Shown one piece after another: positions 35,351 through 48,158 of a DNA stretch of 64,000 nt; positions within the stretch are counted from its first letter, which is position 1; every line of letters starts with the position of its first letter. A program made the translations under genes and the position numbers. Source of the stretch: Polytrichum commune. Its lineage: Eukaryota > Streptophyta > Polytrichopsida > Polytrichales > Polytrichaceae. The stretch lies in assembly GCA_950295325.1 (NCBI GenBank), contig OX485806.1, forward strand, positions 48,293,169 through 48,357,168. The letters are read 5' to 3'. The notes below the pieces were generated by a model. The model worked only from the letters and a program-made list of their open reading frames with translations, made no database searches and was not told the DNA's origin.

Positions 35351-35404
35351 CACCTGTAAGCCAGCCGGCGGATGGAATGTCTGTCTAGCATTCCCGTGGT
35401 CATA

Positions 35405-37199
35405 TGTCAGCCCTAAACTCCCACCCTTGTCCGTTGTAGTCCGGGTGAGAGCCTGTGGCGGACATGTGATTGATCAACCCTCTTGGCCTTAGGATTCAAC
35501 TTCCCAGGTTCCACACCGGAACTTTAAACACACATTTCTTTATCCCAAGAACACAAGGTTACAAGTATTCACAAATATTGTTTCCCCTTGTGGGTATTTC
35601 CAAACCCCGCACTTCATAAACCTTTAGCACACCACACCTAAACCCTTAAATCTTAATACAATAAGTTACCCTACGGTTGGTTGATACCAACTCAAGTTAG
35701 CAGTTGGGTTTAATCACCCTTCCCGCTACACATTCCAACTTGGCTCACATCCACACAACTAAACACTTATTAATGACTTAGCCTTTACTCTACGGAATAC
35801 TCCAATCTGACTATCAAACTCTCATGTCACTACCCCCTACATTCACCATGTGATCAATTAGTGCTTAATCATGTTCGGTGACTAAGCCTTATTTCCCAGC
35901 CCAAGACCATTACAGCCAACGGTAATCACCCCTGCCTCCTAACGGCTCCACAGTACCTTCCAACCTTGCTGATCCTTGAATATGTTCTCTGCCACCATAC
36001 TCCCTCGCTTCCAACTGCCTGCATTGCAGCAATGTCTCTGTATATTGCCGAGACATGGGATTGTGGGGCATTCCCACCCTCGGTATTGTCTCGATCTCAC
36101 CGACCTATCAAAAGCCAACCCTGCCGCAAAAACTCAAAACTCCCAACCCTGAAGTTGGCTGCCCTTCGCAGCTGAGAGTTATCCTTCGGGAGGAGACTGA
36201 ATCAAACCACTTTCTTCTCGTAGCAATATCAAAATTCACAGCCGAGGTATTCACCTCCGACCTGAATCACAGCCTCTCAACTAAGCACGCCACTGCCCTT
36301 CCAGATGCCAACATCAGGAGCCCATCCGCGATTGCTGGGTCGCTAATTAACATTGATCATTTAAGATTCCTGCACCAAATTCCAGGATGATACCCTAAAC
36401 CCTAAACCCTAAACCCCTACCCTTTCCCAAATGTGCAAAATGTGGCCTAGCAACCAGACCGCTCCTCGAATGTGTAGTTTTTTTCCTTGGCACCCAGCTT
36501 CTCACAGTGTCGGCAAAAGAGTTGACTGCCTTTTTCCTCTCTGCCACAGGTGTTGCATTCAATTGAGCCGCAGGTGCCTCTTCGGGCCCTCCCGCATCTT
36601 TCTCAACTAGCCTCCACCATACCAGTGCGTCTCAAGAACCAGGGAACCCTTTGAGCTCTTCCGAATTCCATGTGCACAACCGGGCTTATGTCGCCAGCCC
36701 TCCGCCTGTAGCCACATTACTCCCACAGCATCCTTCGCCTCTCCCCCTCCTGTTACTATCCTTGCACTTCCGCTTCCGCTTGCTGGCCGACCATTCCCCT
36801 CGCCCCCTGCTACTGCCTTTGCACTTCCCCAAGGAGGGAGAGAGGAGCAGCCACCGAACATGGCCCCTGGATTTGGAATTCCGGAACCCAATCTGGAATT
36901 TTTGAAGGGACCCCCCCCCCCCTTTAATGAACAATTAACTTACCCTACTCGCCCAACTAACCTTGGATGAAGGCCATTCACCAAGGTGCATCCAACTTCA
37001 CTTAACCTAACCCACTGCTTTAGTTTCTTTTTCACTTTTAATAACAAGAGTTTCTCAATCAACCCCATTAAATCCAATTAGCACCTAACAGCCTTAACTA
37101 ATTTTAAACTTACCCCCTTTAGCTACCCACTACCACCAATACTAAGTTTCAATAATTTTAATGATTAAAAAGACATGGATGCATAATATCGGGCTCACA
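35405..37199 (-). mobile_element. LTR of about 1.8 kb
   Basis: Starts TGTCAGCCCTAAACTCC with a GTAGTCCGGG word shared by the other LTR starts, and ends ATCGGGCTCACA. A second end-like sequence (CACCATATTGGGCTCACG) lies at 37329-37346, so two related LTR ends are adjacent. No clear TSD was found. Inside, 36393-36413 carries three CCCTAAA units. Confidence 0.55.
36393..36416. repeat. Telomere-like CCCTAAA run
   Basis: Three exact CCCTAAA heptamers plus a partial one, the plant telomere unit, here inside LTR DNA. Confidence 0.9.
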
Positions 37200-37399
37200 C
37201 TCAGACATTCATTTTTAAATCCCTTAAGGCTAATTTCAAGAGCTCTAACGCTCTACACTTACAGCTTAACTTAACTGAAACACAATTCCATCGGCTGGGG
37301 AGTTGTTAATGCAACATACAAGTGTAGGCACCATATTGGGCTCACGTCATAATAGAGGTTATGGGCCCTGAGTTCATTGTGAGGTCCCCCCTATGGCCT

Positions 37400-38945
37400 A
37401 GCTCTTCTCAAATTGTCCCTCGCTTGTTGGTAAGGGTTGGCCACAAGGTGAGGCAATCTAATAACTTTGTCCGGCTGATGACATTTGTCGGAAGGATGAT
37501 TGCCTCCAGAGTTGCTACAACCATAGCCTTGTCTTTAAGACCAACACTGTCCTAGGGAGTGGCACCTTCCACAGAAATGATGGAATTCTTTCCTTACTCC
37601 ATTCTGCCCGCCTTGTTTTCTAGGAGGCCCTCTAAAATTACCCTGGTCTTTGTCCTCCATGGTTCGATGGAGGTGGACCCCCTATCATCTTCTAATCGTG
37701 ATTCTGTCCAATTCTACAAAATTGTTTTGTACACATCACAACCCTGACGCGTGTCTGCCCGACTCTACGAGAGGTGGAAGACTAGGTTGTTGACTCCTAA
37801 TCATCAAGGACATCTGATCTGTCAAACTCTGAATCTACTTCATCATGGCTTCCTAAAATCCTAATTGACTAGCACCTAACCTTCTCTCAACATCTTCAAG
37901 GTGAGGGTCCACACGAGGACCTGGTAATGCTAATAATGGTACCGGCTCTCTCACTGCTAAGGGCCTTGGACCCAAATCAGTGAGTGGTCGTGTGGCTTGA
38001 TCCACATTCCTCCCTCGTTCTCCCTCTAATGTCCTAGGACGGATGGGGATGAATTGAGGGATTGACTCATCCTCATTCCGCCATAATCTCTCATAATCCT
38101 TGTCTATATGTTTCATCTCCCAAGCAACTATCTTAGCATCTACCAAGGTCTGAGGGTTCCTCTCTAACACTCCTCGTATCGTACCCGCCTTGAAAAATCC
38201 TTGGATAAAGAATTGCTTTAGTGTGTCATCATTAAGCATTGTGCCAACGAAGAGTGTACACACCAAATCAAATATTCTAATGTAAGCAGAGATCTTTTCA
38301 TCTCTCCCCTGCTTCAAGGAAGTTAATGCCCTTAAGGTTATGTTCAGGTCTAAATTCATTAATTTACTCTCTCTGCATTTGTTCCCAACCCACAAAATGA
38401 CCTTCGGGGTGATCCCTGTACCACTTGTAGGCTTCGCCTTCCAGAGTGGGAGGGAACCACACCAAACAATAACCAGGGGCAGTGATGAGTGATCTAGCCA
38501 GTCTCTCAATATACCTTTCCATGTGCCTAGACGGATCTTCATCTTTAGTTCCTCAGAACTTATGAAGGTTGGATGGCATGTCCAACGCTGCCAGGTTCTA
38601 AGGAACCAAGATGGGAAGACCCCTTGGTCTAACCAATGGTTCTATAGGTGGCACCGAAGGCTGCTCCTACCTACCCTGGGGAGCCGCCAATGTTGCTCTC
38701 CCTTCCTTGGTGCCTAGTTCCTCTATACTCACCCTATCGCTCCAATCAGTCTCTGGCGACTCCTCGCTTTTCAACCCAAAAGGACTCGAGTTCCTTTCCG
38801 GTTGAGTTTCTAAATTTGGACTTCCTAACGAAGAGCCCCTAGTGATGCCATCACTCGCACCACTACTGCTTTCCTCCCTTAGTCTCTCTCCCTCAATTTT
38901 TTTTTTCCTATCTTTCTCTGTCACCTGCCTTCCCGGGGAGGGCAC
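37400..38945 (-). pseudogene. Second Ty3/gypsy gag remnant
   Basis: Minus-strand gag homologous to the one at 51403-52173. Shared words include ISAYIR, FDLVCT, FVGTML, GTIRGV, GPRPLAVREP and RRLGASQLGF. The N-terminal part (38945-38580) and a middle part around 38550 (SRHMERYIERLARSLITAPGY) are in other frames. A degenerate Cys-rich tail (FCGRCHSLGQCWS) follows near 37540. Frameshifts and stops prevent expression. The pol region is missing and LTR ends follow directly on the left. Confidence 0.75.
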
Positions 38946-39377
38946 TCATACATGTATTTAATAACCCATCTGCGACGGAAGGGTATTTATCATGGGGCTG
39001 TCGTGGCCCGGGTTTTCTTGATTTTCCAATTATCCTTGTTTTTAGGTTAAAATAATAGTACAGACGTAGGAAAATAGGATAGATGGAGTAAATGGTAGGC
39101 ATAATGTAGGTTAGTTCTTTAGAAGAGAGAAAAAAATAAAAATCCTTAAAGTAGTTAAAAACCCCAAATTAAGTTATGTTAGAAATCCCACTTTGGGTAG
39201 TGGAAATGGGGGAAAGAGGAAAAATAGGAGACTTCGGCGAGTTAGGAGAGAGGCAACTTACGAGAGGAAAGCGGCAGCTTGGCCAAGAGAGGCAGCTTGA
39301 GAGAGGAAAATGACAACCTAGGAGAAGGGGTATATGGTGGAAATTAAGGTGTTGCGGTAGGAGGTGGAAACCAACAT

Positions 39378-39817
39378 GTGGAAGAGGTGGACCAAGTGGA
39401 AGACATCACGATGATCACGGCGCTTACGGCCCCGCCGGTTTTCGCCACTGAGGTGGTGGTTCCCATTGCCACCCCTGTTTCCTCCACGGTTGGGGAGGAA
39501 ACCCTAGATGGTTTCCACGTGGCCGAGGTAACACCACCGAGCCCTACCATGGCCTTCCAGATGGTTGCCCGGATCCGCCGCCGCTTGCACTACTTGCTCC
39601 GGGATTTCCGCTGGACAGCCAACTGTTCGCACCACTAGCGCCAGACGTTGCGGAGACGGTGGACCACGTGGGAGTGATTCCCGAGCCCGATGGACACGAG
39701 GTGTCAGTGCCACCACCACGTGCTCCATCTTTGCCAACGGACAGAATGGACCGCCGCGAGGAGCGGAAGCAGAATAAGAAGGAAGCCAAGCTGAAGAAGC
39801 GGAAGGATAGGGAGTAG
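39378..39817 (+). pseudogene. Unidentified coding-like segment with a basic tail
   Basis: A plus-strand segment whose downstream frame ends with RREERKQNKKEAKLKKRKD and a stop at 39817, preceded by a Pro/acidic stretch. The upstream part (39378-39638) is open in a different frame, so a frameshift or intron is needed. No family is recognised. It lies upstream of the gag 2 remnant and is probably retroelement-derived, but that is only context. Confidence 0.25.
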
Positions 39818-39929
39818 ATTTTAGTTAGGATTCCATTTTGGGTTGTTTTGGGCAAGTAGTTAGTTGGCCCCGAGTTGTGTGCTTTGTCATTTTCTTTGTT
39901 TAGGTTCTGACCTCTCAATAAGGTGGATT

Positions 39930-41870
39930 GTCAGGACTGCCACGTGGCCCCGATTTCCAGCATAGAAACCATGGCATGTGGGTGTTAGTTTGGTTTAAGA
40001 GGGAGCACTTTGGTGTTCTCCTCATCATTTTGCAATGCAAGTGTTCTTTTGTTCAATTCAGACCTTATGCTTTACTCCACCTTCGGTTTGAGTTGAGTCT
40101 TAAGTCCATGTGTAATGCAAGTGTAAGTTTGATTGTGTGTTCCCCTAAACTTTGTGGCTTCAAAATTTGTAGCAATATTCATATTCATGGGATTTTTATT
40201 TATTTTTATTTTTATTTTTTAAATTTGGCGTTCTCCGTAGAATTTGTTTCTCTTTGCAAGAAAATAATTCCCCGTTATTGCTCCTTCTGAATAGATGCAA
40301 ACTCTCTTACTCCTTCGGTGAGATGAATTCAGAGAAGTGCAAACTCAATTTCATGAGTTTACAAACCAATTTAGGAATATATTCCTATTAATTTCATTGG
40401 AATCGTGAATCAAGCTCACTTTATAGACAACCAACTAGACTTGGACTTTTGATCGATTTCACTACATGTTGTGAACAATTTCATAATTTGGTACCCATAT
40501 TCACAAACACGCAACATGAAGGAAGGAGCACTCAGTTGGTCAATCTAGCATAAAGTTGTGGTAGCCAATTCACAGAGAACCGAATATATCTAAGATGTTG
40601 ACAACAAATGTCATATGTGCATGGCGGACATCCATAAGCCATTCCACATAGGTTTTGGGATTGTAAGGTGGCCTACAAGGCATGGGAATTTTGCATCAAT
40701 GTCATTAACATCATGAAAGCAAAAATCTTGACAAAGGGGTCTTTGGAAACCACTTGATTGGCAAGATGGGATTTTTGGCAAGAAAATTTTAACCTCACTT
40801 AGCCAATTCTCTAGAATTTGGCTTATACTTAAAGGCATCATGACATGGAACATCTGAATTTAAAGGAATGATCTCACTTTCAACAACAGTGGATGGGATG
40901 CCACTAATCCAAACAGATGATGTGGCAAAGCCTCCTTGAGTCTGTTAGAATTGCGTGGGATTTTGCTTGTAAAGATGAGGATAGAGCCACCATCTATGAT
41001 GATGCGATTAGGAATAATGACAAAGTTTGGGGAGTTAAGGAACTTTTCTACCACAAAGATGGCACTAGCAACATGCATTGGCACATTAGAGCACCTAATG
41101 TTGGCTTAGTCAATCATGTATAGAGTGTTTATAGGTCATGATATGTTCTCGTTTTATTGGGTGCACCGAAGAGAGCCCCACCACACTCTCATTGACAAGT
41201 CCCCTGATGACTTTTGTTTGGTTACTTGGCATTGAAATAAAGATGTTTCGATTGTCTCAAAAACAAATTCCACAATTCGTATAACTTTATTTCACTACAA
41301 ACAGTAAATCATGTATAGGGTTCCCCTAATCAACCCCCATGACAAGCTCTACCAAAATTTTGATTGACCTCTTTTATCCAACCTCTCACGTTCTACACTT
41401 TGCTCAAGCAGCCAACACTCTTCCCACAATGAAATCCACAACCACACTACACTCTCAAATCCACGAGATTGCACGCTCCAACTACATTGGGTTTGTGTTG
41501 TTTGCTTCAATGTTTAGTAATCAAAGACCAGAGAAGAATTGGCATTGCTTGCTTCCGACTTCAAGGTATTGTTATGAAAGACCAAAGAAAAACTAGACGT
41601 CAAGGTAGAGGCTTCCATGCAAACATAATTATGAAGAGGAATCAATATACAACGAGAAGGCTAAGAATGCCAAACCAAGAGATGAGAAGTTGAGAATACG
41701 AAAACCACAACGAGTGAAAAGATTTATGAAATTGGCTTGGAAGATTCATGAAGTTGCTAGTGTTGAACGTCCACTATCATGAAATTGAGGTGTGCCACAT
41801 GTCAAGTTGGTTCAAAAGAACCGTGAACTAATGTAGAAGGTTAATGAAATTCGTAGAACACTCCACTAAT
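39930..41870. other. AT-rich DNA without a supported gene
   Basis: Only short, unrecognised open frames on both strands. No motif, repeat unit or terminus was seen. Confidence 0.4.
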
Positions 41871-41876
41871 ATTGGT

Positions 41877-42183
41877 TGGAAGGTTCATGAACTACAATGT
41901 CTTGTCTAATTAGTGTGGATCGGAGATTCATGTGGGTTGGAATTTAGTGTAGCCCACATGAATTTTATAATACTTGCCTTGGTTAACTTTAGTAAATTTA
42001 TAGTACTTACCTTGTCTTGAATTTTCATCCACATATGCAGACGAAGAAACCCCCACTAATTTTTCACACTTGAAATTACAGTGGACCATTTCAAATTATA
42101 ATCAACAACAGTTGTGGGTAGTTAACAAATAGTGTGGCCCACACTAATTAGACAAAACAATGTAGCTTGGAGCCTTCATGAAA
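41877..42183. repeat. Imperfect inverted repeat, about 45-bp arms
   Basis: The left arm contains TTGTCTAATTAGTGTGG at about 41901. The right arm contains CCACACTAATTAGACAA at about 42139, with flanking likeness (TTCATGAACTACAATGT against ACAATGTAGCTTGG...TTCATGAA). The spacer has a further GTGTAGCCCAC / GTGTGGCCCAC pair. This resembles a small foldback or MITE. No TSD was established. Confidence 0.5.
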
Positions 42184-42189
42184 TTGGGT

Positions 42190-42850
42190 TTGCACTTTTG
42201 TGATGTCATCTTACCAAAGGAGTATTTTATCGGTTATAGATGCCTCACACTTGAGTACATTAAGATATGGTGAATAATATTGAGTCAGCCTATTGTCTTT
42301 CTTGTTGATTTTATTACAATTATTACAATCATTGTTTGGTTGGTCCGTCTGGTATGTAGTAATGAATGAGGAGAACCGGCCACTAGTTACAGATGAAGTT
42401 GTTGAGTTTGAGAAATAACTGGGTAAAGTTCAAGAGACTTCAGGAAAATTACCAATCATTTTAGAGACATTCATGGAATACACCTCAAATTCATAATAGA
42501 AACACTAGGATTTTGACCGATTGTGTCCTAAAATATCCCGGACACTGGGTATGTAGGCCTGAAAAGTTTTAGCATCTTTGGTAAACACAAATCCAGCCAA
42601 ACGAGCACTTTTGAAAGCTAATAAGGAGATGGTGCTAACCGTCGTTTTAAATCCTGAGTGTTTAAGCTATTATTGTATGAGAATATTCTACAAAACTCCC
42701 TCGTTTGCAATTGACAAGGGCTTCCAATGAACCAAAGCTTGTCTTATTTGAATTCCTTATATAAAAGTTACAAGGGTTCAAAGTTTGATTGGTAGATGAG
42801 CCAAAACCAACAAAATGAAATTGTAGACCGTTGGTATTTTAGTGAGAATG
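42190..42850. other. AT-rich DNA without a supported gene
   Basis: No coding, repeat or terminal signal recognised. Confidence 0.35.
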
Positions 42851-42856
42851 CTTGGA

Positions 42857-42857
42857 T

Positions 42858-42895
<38 letters not shown>

Positions 42896-42897
42896 CC
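42857..42897. repeat. Self-complementary trinucleotide microsatellite
   Basis: A (TAA)n run switches directly into a (TTA)n run, giving a perfectly self-complementary tract of about 40 bp. Confidence 0.85.
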
Positions 42898-42899
42898 TC

Positions 42900-44360
42900 T
42901 TTTATTAGGAGCAACCTTTCTAGTTGTAACTAAACGTAAAGTAGTGACCTCAGTTGATGTTAAAGTGTTGGACATTCTCAAAATCAAGATGTACTTATTG
43001 TGAAATATTTTTGGGTGTTGGTTTTGGCACCATCCACCTTGGGTGTTTACAAAGTTTCTCACTTCTCATTATGGGAAAGAAATTTTATTACTTTAAAAAA
43101 AACAACAACCATGTGGACGATATTGTTGCATCATCTTTTATTCATGGATAATCATGTTACAAACATGTAATTATATTTACCACCTTCTTGTTTGGATGGT
43201 TATGGACATTTTGCATTGATTTGGTTTCATGGCACGGAGCCCCCTTGGAAATATAAACTACCATGGGAAAGAGTCTAAGCCCTCAATCCAAAGAATTTAA
43301 GGGTGAACCACTCAATCATCACCTCATTTAGAAATTGTCATATGAGCCAACATATTGTGTACCAAATTCTTGAACAATGTGAATAATTTCAACCCCATGA
43401 AAATGACGTCATGACCAAATGGTGGATATAATTCACAACCACTTGACATTTAGCCAAGTCCATTGAATGGCCATAACCTAATACAAGCTAACCTCCCCTT
43501 GGCTACAATGGTTGTGGTAAACACCATGGGTATGTTTATGGTGTGACTTACCCTTCACATCCCTACATTGTGGCCCATGGTATACACCATCATGCAACAT
43601 TACTTACACTTGAATTTTCAACTGCTCGCTATGTTATGGTTCTTTCATTTCTAGTCGTGGAAAGGATATCGATCCAAAGTCATTGCAAACACAACTCCAA
43701 AATGTGCGAATTCATTTCCTTAGTCCAACAATCGAGGGAGAAAACATTAGAACCCTACATCTTAACAATATGTGTAGTTGATTTTTGAATGATCACTGCG
43801 GCCAACCAACTAAGGATTAGAAGGCAATGTTGACGTCTTTTGAAAGAACACGAAAAGCTTTACAAGATAAACCTTCTTGTTGTTGAATAAACAAAAAAGA
43901 CATGAAGGAGATAAGATCATGTGCTTTTTGCACCACCGAAATTATATTATCAGAAGAAAACTAGTCCATTACACCCATCTATTGCGACTCAATCTTTGTG
44001 ACTCGTGGCAAGGAAATGCATAAGTAAATCATGTTGGCTATACCCGGAGGTTTTTGGCTATGATTTCTCGACAATGGGTAGCCAAAATCCTCCTGATTGA
44101 CAACCAAAATGATTTATTTGTGCATTTTCTTGCCATGAATCTCAATGTCCAAGTCATAATGGTTGGTTGCAATGAACTAATTTTAGTATGGTGTACAATG
44201 TAAGTTGATAAACAATGTGCACCCACAATATTATGCCCATTGCTTTGAGTGGGTTCCTCATTATTAGTGTGGCCCATGATATTCACGGTATCGGTTGAGA
44301 AAGGAGTCATTTGGTGCTATTGGGCAAGATAGTGCCACTAGTGAGGAGATGCAGTGGAGG
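42900..44360. other. AT-rich DNA without a supported gene
   Basis: Short open frames (for example 43543-43788) lack family likeness. Nothing else seen. Confidence 0.35.
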
Positions 44361-44366
44361 TGTGAT

Positions 44367-44411
44367 TATTCTTATTATTCTTATTCTTATTGTTGTTGTT
44401 GTTGTTGTTAT
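44367..44411. repeat. TTATTC / TTG microsatellite
   Basis: Short runs of TTATTCTTATT followed by repeated TTG. Confidence 0.7.
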
Positions 44412-45008
44412 TCGACCACCAGGATCCATGTCGGTCACCTGAAAATCATCCACTTGGTTCTCTTTTGGTCCTTCTTCCCTCTCCTTTTGTTCCTTCTTTC
44501 ACCCACAATGATTGCACTATTCTTAACTTCTACCAAGTCTCTTCAAACAAATGAACTTTTTGAGATTTTGGACGACATGGTATGTGTCGTTCGATTTTAT
44601 TTTATGTTTAGCATCAAGATGTAAGCACACAACAATGGGGGCTTGGAATTTACGGTGGTTGTGTTTGGGGTATGGTAAACACATGTGTATTTAGCATTTC
44701 TGGTCGATTCATCCCAACTTAATTGGAGAGAGGGAATTATTGCATACAAGCATATCATTCATTCATCCAATGTGAAATTCTTGAAATAGTATGTATCCCA
44801 TATATTATTACATTAGGTTAATTGGACACGATAATGAGTTTTAAAGTCCCCAGATTAGTGTTGTCTAGTCCTTTGAAATAAACCAACCACTAACCTCATG
44901 AGAGGTCAAGTTTAAGTGTTGGATGAATGAGAGATACGTTTGTATGCGATAATTCTTTGTCACCAATTGGATCTCGTTATGTTAATTGGAGTTCATTGTT
45001 GTTAACTC

Positions 45009-45364
45009 TGCCCCGGGCTAGATCACACCTTCATTCAGTTGGCCCCACCCCTCCCACGCCTTGTACACTGCGTAGTCTTCCTGCCCGCACCTGCATGGGA
45101 ACTCCTCCTCGCTGGGAACCAATGTGACAATACCTAGTCAAAATTACAAATGATCAAGTTGACATCACTTTCATTATTCCCAAGTTAATTGATGGAGTCC
45201 GTTCACATGCCAATGAAGCCTGATGATTTAAGTGACCGGGTATCGTCACATTAGTTCCCAACGAGAAGGAGTTCCCACACATGTGTGGACAGAAAAACAA
45301 GGCAAGGAAGGAGGAGTGGGAAGGGTAGGCCCAGTTGAATGAAGATGCAATCTAGCTTGGGGCA
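45009..45364. repeat. Long foldback: 125-bp arms around a 106-bp loop
   Basis: Arms 45009-45133 and 45240-45364 are imperfect reverse complements along their length: CTAGATCACACCTTCATTCA pairs with TGAATGAAGATGCAATCTAG, and GGGAACTCCTCCTCGCTGGG pairs with CCCAACGAGAAGGAGTTCCC. The likeness stops cleanly at the outer ends. Transcription would give a long hairpin RNA. Whether it is transcribed is unknown. Confidence 0.8.
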
Positions 45365-45369
45365 TCAAT

Positions 45370-46160
45370 TCCATGGTCATATTAGTTTTTTTTTTAAACA
45401 AGAAATTGGAGGTGTATTGGTTGTATTAAACAATGTTTTTACGTTTTACTGAAAGAGTGTAAGTTTGTTCCGAGTAAAGGCAATTGTGTTCCATAATGAC
45501 CAAACAACCTATAACTGAAATTAAAATAGAAACACGTCATAGTATCGTGTATTCCCAAACAGCAAAGTGCCACTAACTACAATGAAGGGTATACTACAAA
45601 TGAGTTCAGCTAGCCCTTTTGTGGTGGCCATGCTAAAGATCACATTAATGTGTTAAAAGTGTTTGTGCAATTTTTACACATCCCCAATTGGTCACATGGG
45701 CATATGAGATTATACGCCAATATTGTATTGCATAGGGCTTGCCAACTCAAAATAAAACCACATGACTAATAAAATTTGGATCGCATCTCTAATGCTTAAG
45801 AAATTTTCAAGATAGAATATTCCAAAACCTTTTGTGCTCATTTATGCCCTCCATATGTGTTACATATCTATAGTAGACATACTTTGATCCAACACTAGAT
45901 AAACCTAGAACCACATAGCTTGATCATGCATTTGAAGCCCTATTTGAATGATTGTGGTACATATTATTGGATTTTGATATACTTGATGTAAGCGATACGC
46001 GGTTTTTCACGTGGGGTAAATTGTTTTTTCAATATTGACCTACAATGACCTTGTCTAAACCCCATGAGTGTGAGTATGTGTAATTCGGAATGATGTGTTG
46101 CTCGTGCTTAGAAATGTCCATTTATGTGGTTGATAAATCGTAAAATTGACAAGCCCATGG
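45370..46160. other. AT-rich DNA without a supported gene
   Basis: No coding or repeat signal recognised up to the SINE target site. Confidence 0.35.
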
Positions 46161-46173
46161 TCGTACAAACTCA

Positions 46174-46520
46174 TATATATATATATATAGAAACTCCGGT
46201 CCCTTTTTAGCAAGGGGCCGGCGTGAATAAAGTGTCCGTTCGTAATGTCAATGACCCGATGCCCACCGGACAAGGGGACATTGGGGCAATACTACTCTCC
46301 CCTTTCGAGGATGGGCACTATAGTGACACACTATATTAGTTCCTAGCTAGCCACTAGTGCCTTGAGGATACCGGACATGGAATCCCCCCAAAGGGCTTTG
46401 AGGTACCCATACAACAAGGTCCAAGGACCCCCCACCATAGTTGGGTGGACTAAGGTGGTGAGCACCACGCCGGCATGGGGAATAGAACCCACAACCTCCT
46501 CATTGGGGGCCATGAGCCCC
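46174..46520 (-). mobile_element. tRNA-derived SINE, full length, about 347 bp
   Basis: The minus-strand 5' head GGGGCTCATGGCCCCCAATG carries an A-box-like TGGCCCCCAATGAGG, and GTGGGTTCTATTCCCC follows as a B box. The 3' end is an (AT)n tail (46174-46189). The direct repeat GTACAAACTCA flanks it at 46163-46173 and 46521-46531, an 11-bp TSD typical of LINE-assisted retroposition. No protein is encoded. Confidence 0.82.
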
Positions 46521-46904
46521 GTACAAACTCACATCATAGCCTCCTCTCACTTCTCTTGGAGAAAATGTGCTACATGGTGGACGTTTTCACAATGGCAACA
46601 TCATGTGTCCCGACTTTGCCACTAATAACCACACCTGGATTTTAATAACCAAATAAATGAATGACGAGATCCACCAACTACTTACAAATGAGTGGGTTCC
46701 ATTTTTCTAAATTTCCAAATTCTTGGCAACTCACCAAACCATATTTCCAAAATAAACCAAAAAAAAAACTCCATTTGAAGTAAATGTATAAGGAAATAAT
46801 TGAAATCTACCAATGGATATAGTTGTCCGTAATGTCATGGAAAGTAGGGACTAAGTCAAGTTTGTTGAAAGAATCTTCCCTATTTGTCACTTCCAACACT
46901 TGTG

Positions 46905-48158
46905 TCAGTGACGCGGAAAATAATTAGTAATAATTAGTAATAATTTGTTACTAATAATTAGGTTCCTTGCGTCTTGTATCATTACCATCATTCCCGGTTG
47001 AAGTGCCCTTTTCTTATGCCTTTTGTCGAAGATGATTTTTCTTCGACGTTGAATCGCCTCGATATGTTGAGCGGCCGTCCGTCTTCGTTCCTCTTGCTCC
47101 TCCAAGTCGGTGAGCCTATTCTTCAAGGATTGTTTGTCGGTAAGTCTCGAACCTATAGCCACCCTAAGTGATTCTACCTCATATTCGATCGGAAGTGTGG
47201 CTTCCAAACCATACACCAATGAAAAATGTGTGGCATGGGTAGTCACCTTGTAGGTTGTCCGGTATGCCCATAGTGCCGCTGTCAACTTGACGTCCCAATC
47301 TCGCTTCAAATCTATAACTGTCTTGCGTAGAATGCTCACCAAAATTCCGTTGACACGCTTCGTTTGACCATTGGTCTGCGGATGGTAAGGTGTAGTTTTC
47401 CTATGATCTATTTGAAACCTACTAGTCATCTCGCGAATGAGATCATTCAGAAAATGTGTACCTCTATCACTAACTAGGATTTTAGGACATCCAAACCTAG
47501 TGATAATGTTCTCATATATGAAAGTAGCCACGTGAGCGGCCGTATCCGTTTTGACTGCTTTGGCCTCTGCCCACTTTGTTAAATATTCCATGGCCACTAC
47601 GATGTAAACCATTCCCCTTGAGGAATGAGGATGAACCGGTCCCACATAATCTATTCCCCATTTTTCAAAAGGAACTAATGGTAAAGAGATATGTAGTGGC
47701 ATTTCCATCCTAAGATCATTTATGGCGTACCTTTGGCAAGCATCACACTTTTTCACATAATCGTGTGAGTCTTTAAACAACGTAGGCCAAAAGTATCCGG
47801 CTCTAAGTATTTTTTGGCCGGTAAGTTGCCCTGAGAAATGCCCGCCGCATGTGCTATTGTGGCATGCCAATAAAATGGAGGGCACCTCCGTTGCGGACAC
47901 ACACCTCCTAAGTAGGCCGTCGGTTCCCCTCCTAAACAATCTATGTCCCAACACCATGAAATGTCTACTAATAACCCTCACTTTCCTTCTCTCTTCCTTG
48001 GACCACTCCTCGGACAATGTTTGGGTCGTCAAGAATTCCACGATGCCCGCGTGCCAATCCGGTCTTGAGGTAACCACAAAGAGATCATCATCCATTAGCC
48101 TATCGTCCACCGGGTTTTCTCCCATATTTTCCGACAATCTAGACAAATGGTCGGCTTG
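46905..48158 (-). pseudogene. Ty3/gypsy integrase
   Basis: The frame continues from RNase H after a TAG at 48159-48161 and starts with QADHLSRL. It shows the HHCC zinc-binding region (H...GGH, then CDACQR), the catalytic core with WGIDYVGPVH and VSDRGTHFL carrying the two aspartates, and HPQTNGQTKRVN. In active integrases the residue at the K of TKR is the catalytic glutamate; here it is lysine (codon at 47358-47360), which would abolish strand transfer. A C-terminal MVMIQDAR segment follows and the reading then degenerates. Integrase joins cDNA ends to host DNA in the nucleus. Confidence 0.88.
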
